NCBI GenBank assembly: GCA_039808665.1
Contig: JBDHTO010000019.1
Span: forward strand, 1-15,603
Length of the DNA: 15,603 nt
Source of the DNA: JBDHTO01 sp039808665
GTDB taxonomy: Bacteria > Pseudomonadota > Alphaproteobacteria > Paracaedibacterales > JAKBAR01
Reading direction: 5' to 3'
The number at the start of each line of letters is the position of its first letter. Position 1 is the stretch's first letter. This document shows positions 15,592 to 15,603 of the stretch, piece by piece. Below the pieces are notes generated by a model, which was not told the DNA's origin, made no database searches, and saw only the letters and a program-made list of their open reading frames with translations. The position numbers were made by a program, and so were the translations under genes.

Positions 15592-15603
15592 AGCAAAAAC
15601 ACC

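Overview
The window looks like a chromosomal segment of an alphaproteobacterium, probably a host-associated one of the Holosporales/Rickettsiales type. This is inference: two minus-strand genes resemble proteins tied to mitochondrial complex I (an NDUFA12-family subunit and an NDUFAF5-like protein), which outside mitochondria are typical of Alphaproteobacteria. The base composition is moderately AT-rich, and the window carries both a secreted trypsin-like protease and an unfamiliar repeat protein. No rRNA, tRNA, insertion sequence, CRISPR array or prophage gene is visible.

Layout: (1) 1-1591, plus strand: the 3' end of mutS, overlapped by a gene for a predicted exported serine protease. (2) 1593-7955, minus strand: a run reading gap (GAPDH), an RND-pump periplasmic adaptor, the RND inner-membrane transporter, and an NDUFAF5-like methyltransferase-fold protein. 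The last three are tightly spaced and probably form one operon. (3) 8088-10289, plus strand: an unusually compact ABC-F ATPase and a TalC-type transaldolase. (4) 10321-10701, minus strand: an NDUFA12-family protein, divergent from (5) 10933-14454, plus strand: nrdJ, the B12-dependent class II ribonucleotide reductase, with two NrdR-box-like operators spaced 31 bp apart in its promoter region. (6) A strong bidirectional terminator at 14481-14513, then, on the minus strand, an unrecognised protein whose C-terminal half is four tandem repeats of about 50 residues, possibly continuing upstream past the window edge.

The genes cover DNA repair (mutS), dNTP supply (nrdJ), central carbon metabolism (gap, transaldolase), respiratory complex I accessory functions, drug or lipid efflux, and probable envelope or secreted proteins. 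Apart from the RND operon they do not form one pathway. The items most worth following up are the repeat protein, the shortened first domain of the ABC-F protein, the shortened cofactor-binding region of the NDUFAF5-like protein, and the nrdJ control region. No stretch over 300 bases lacks a gene; the longest gap (10702-10932) is described as a regulatory region.
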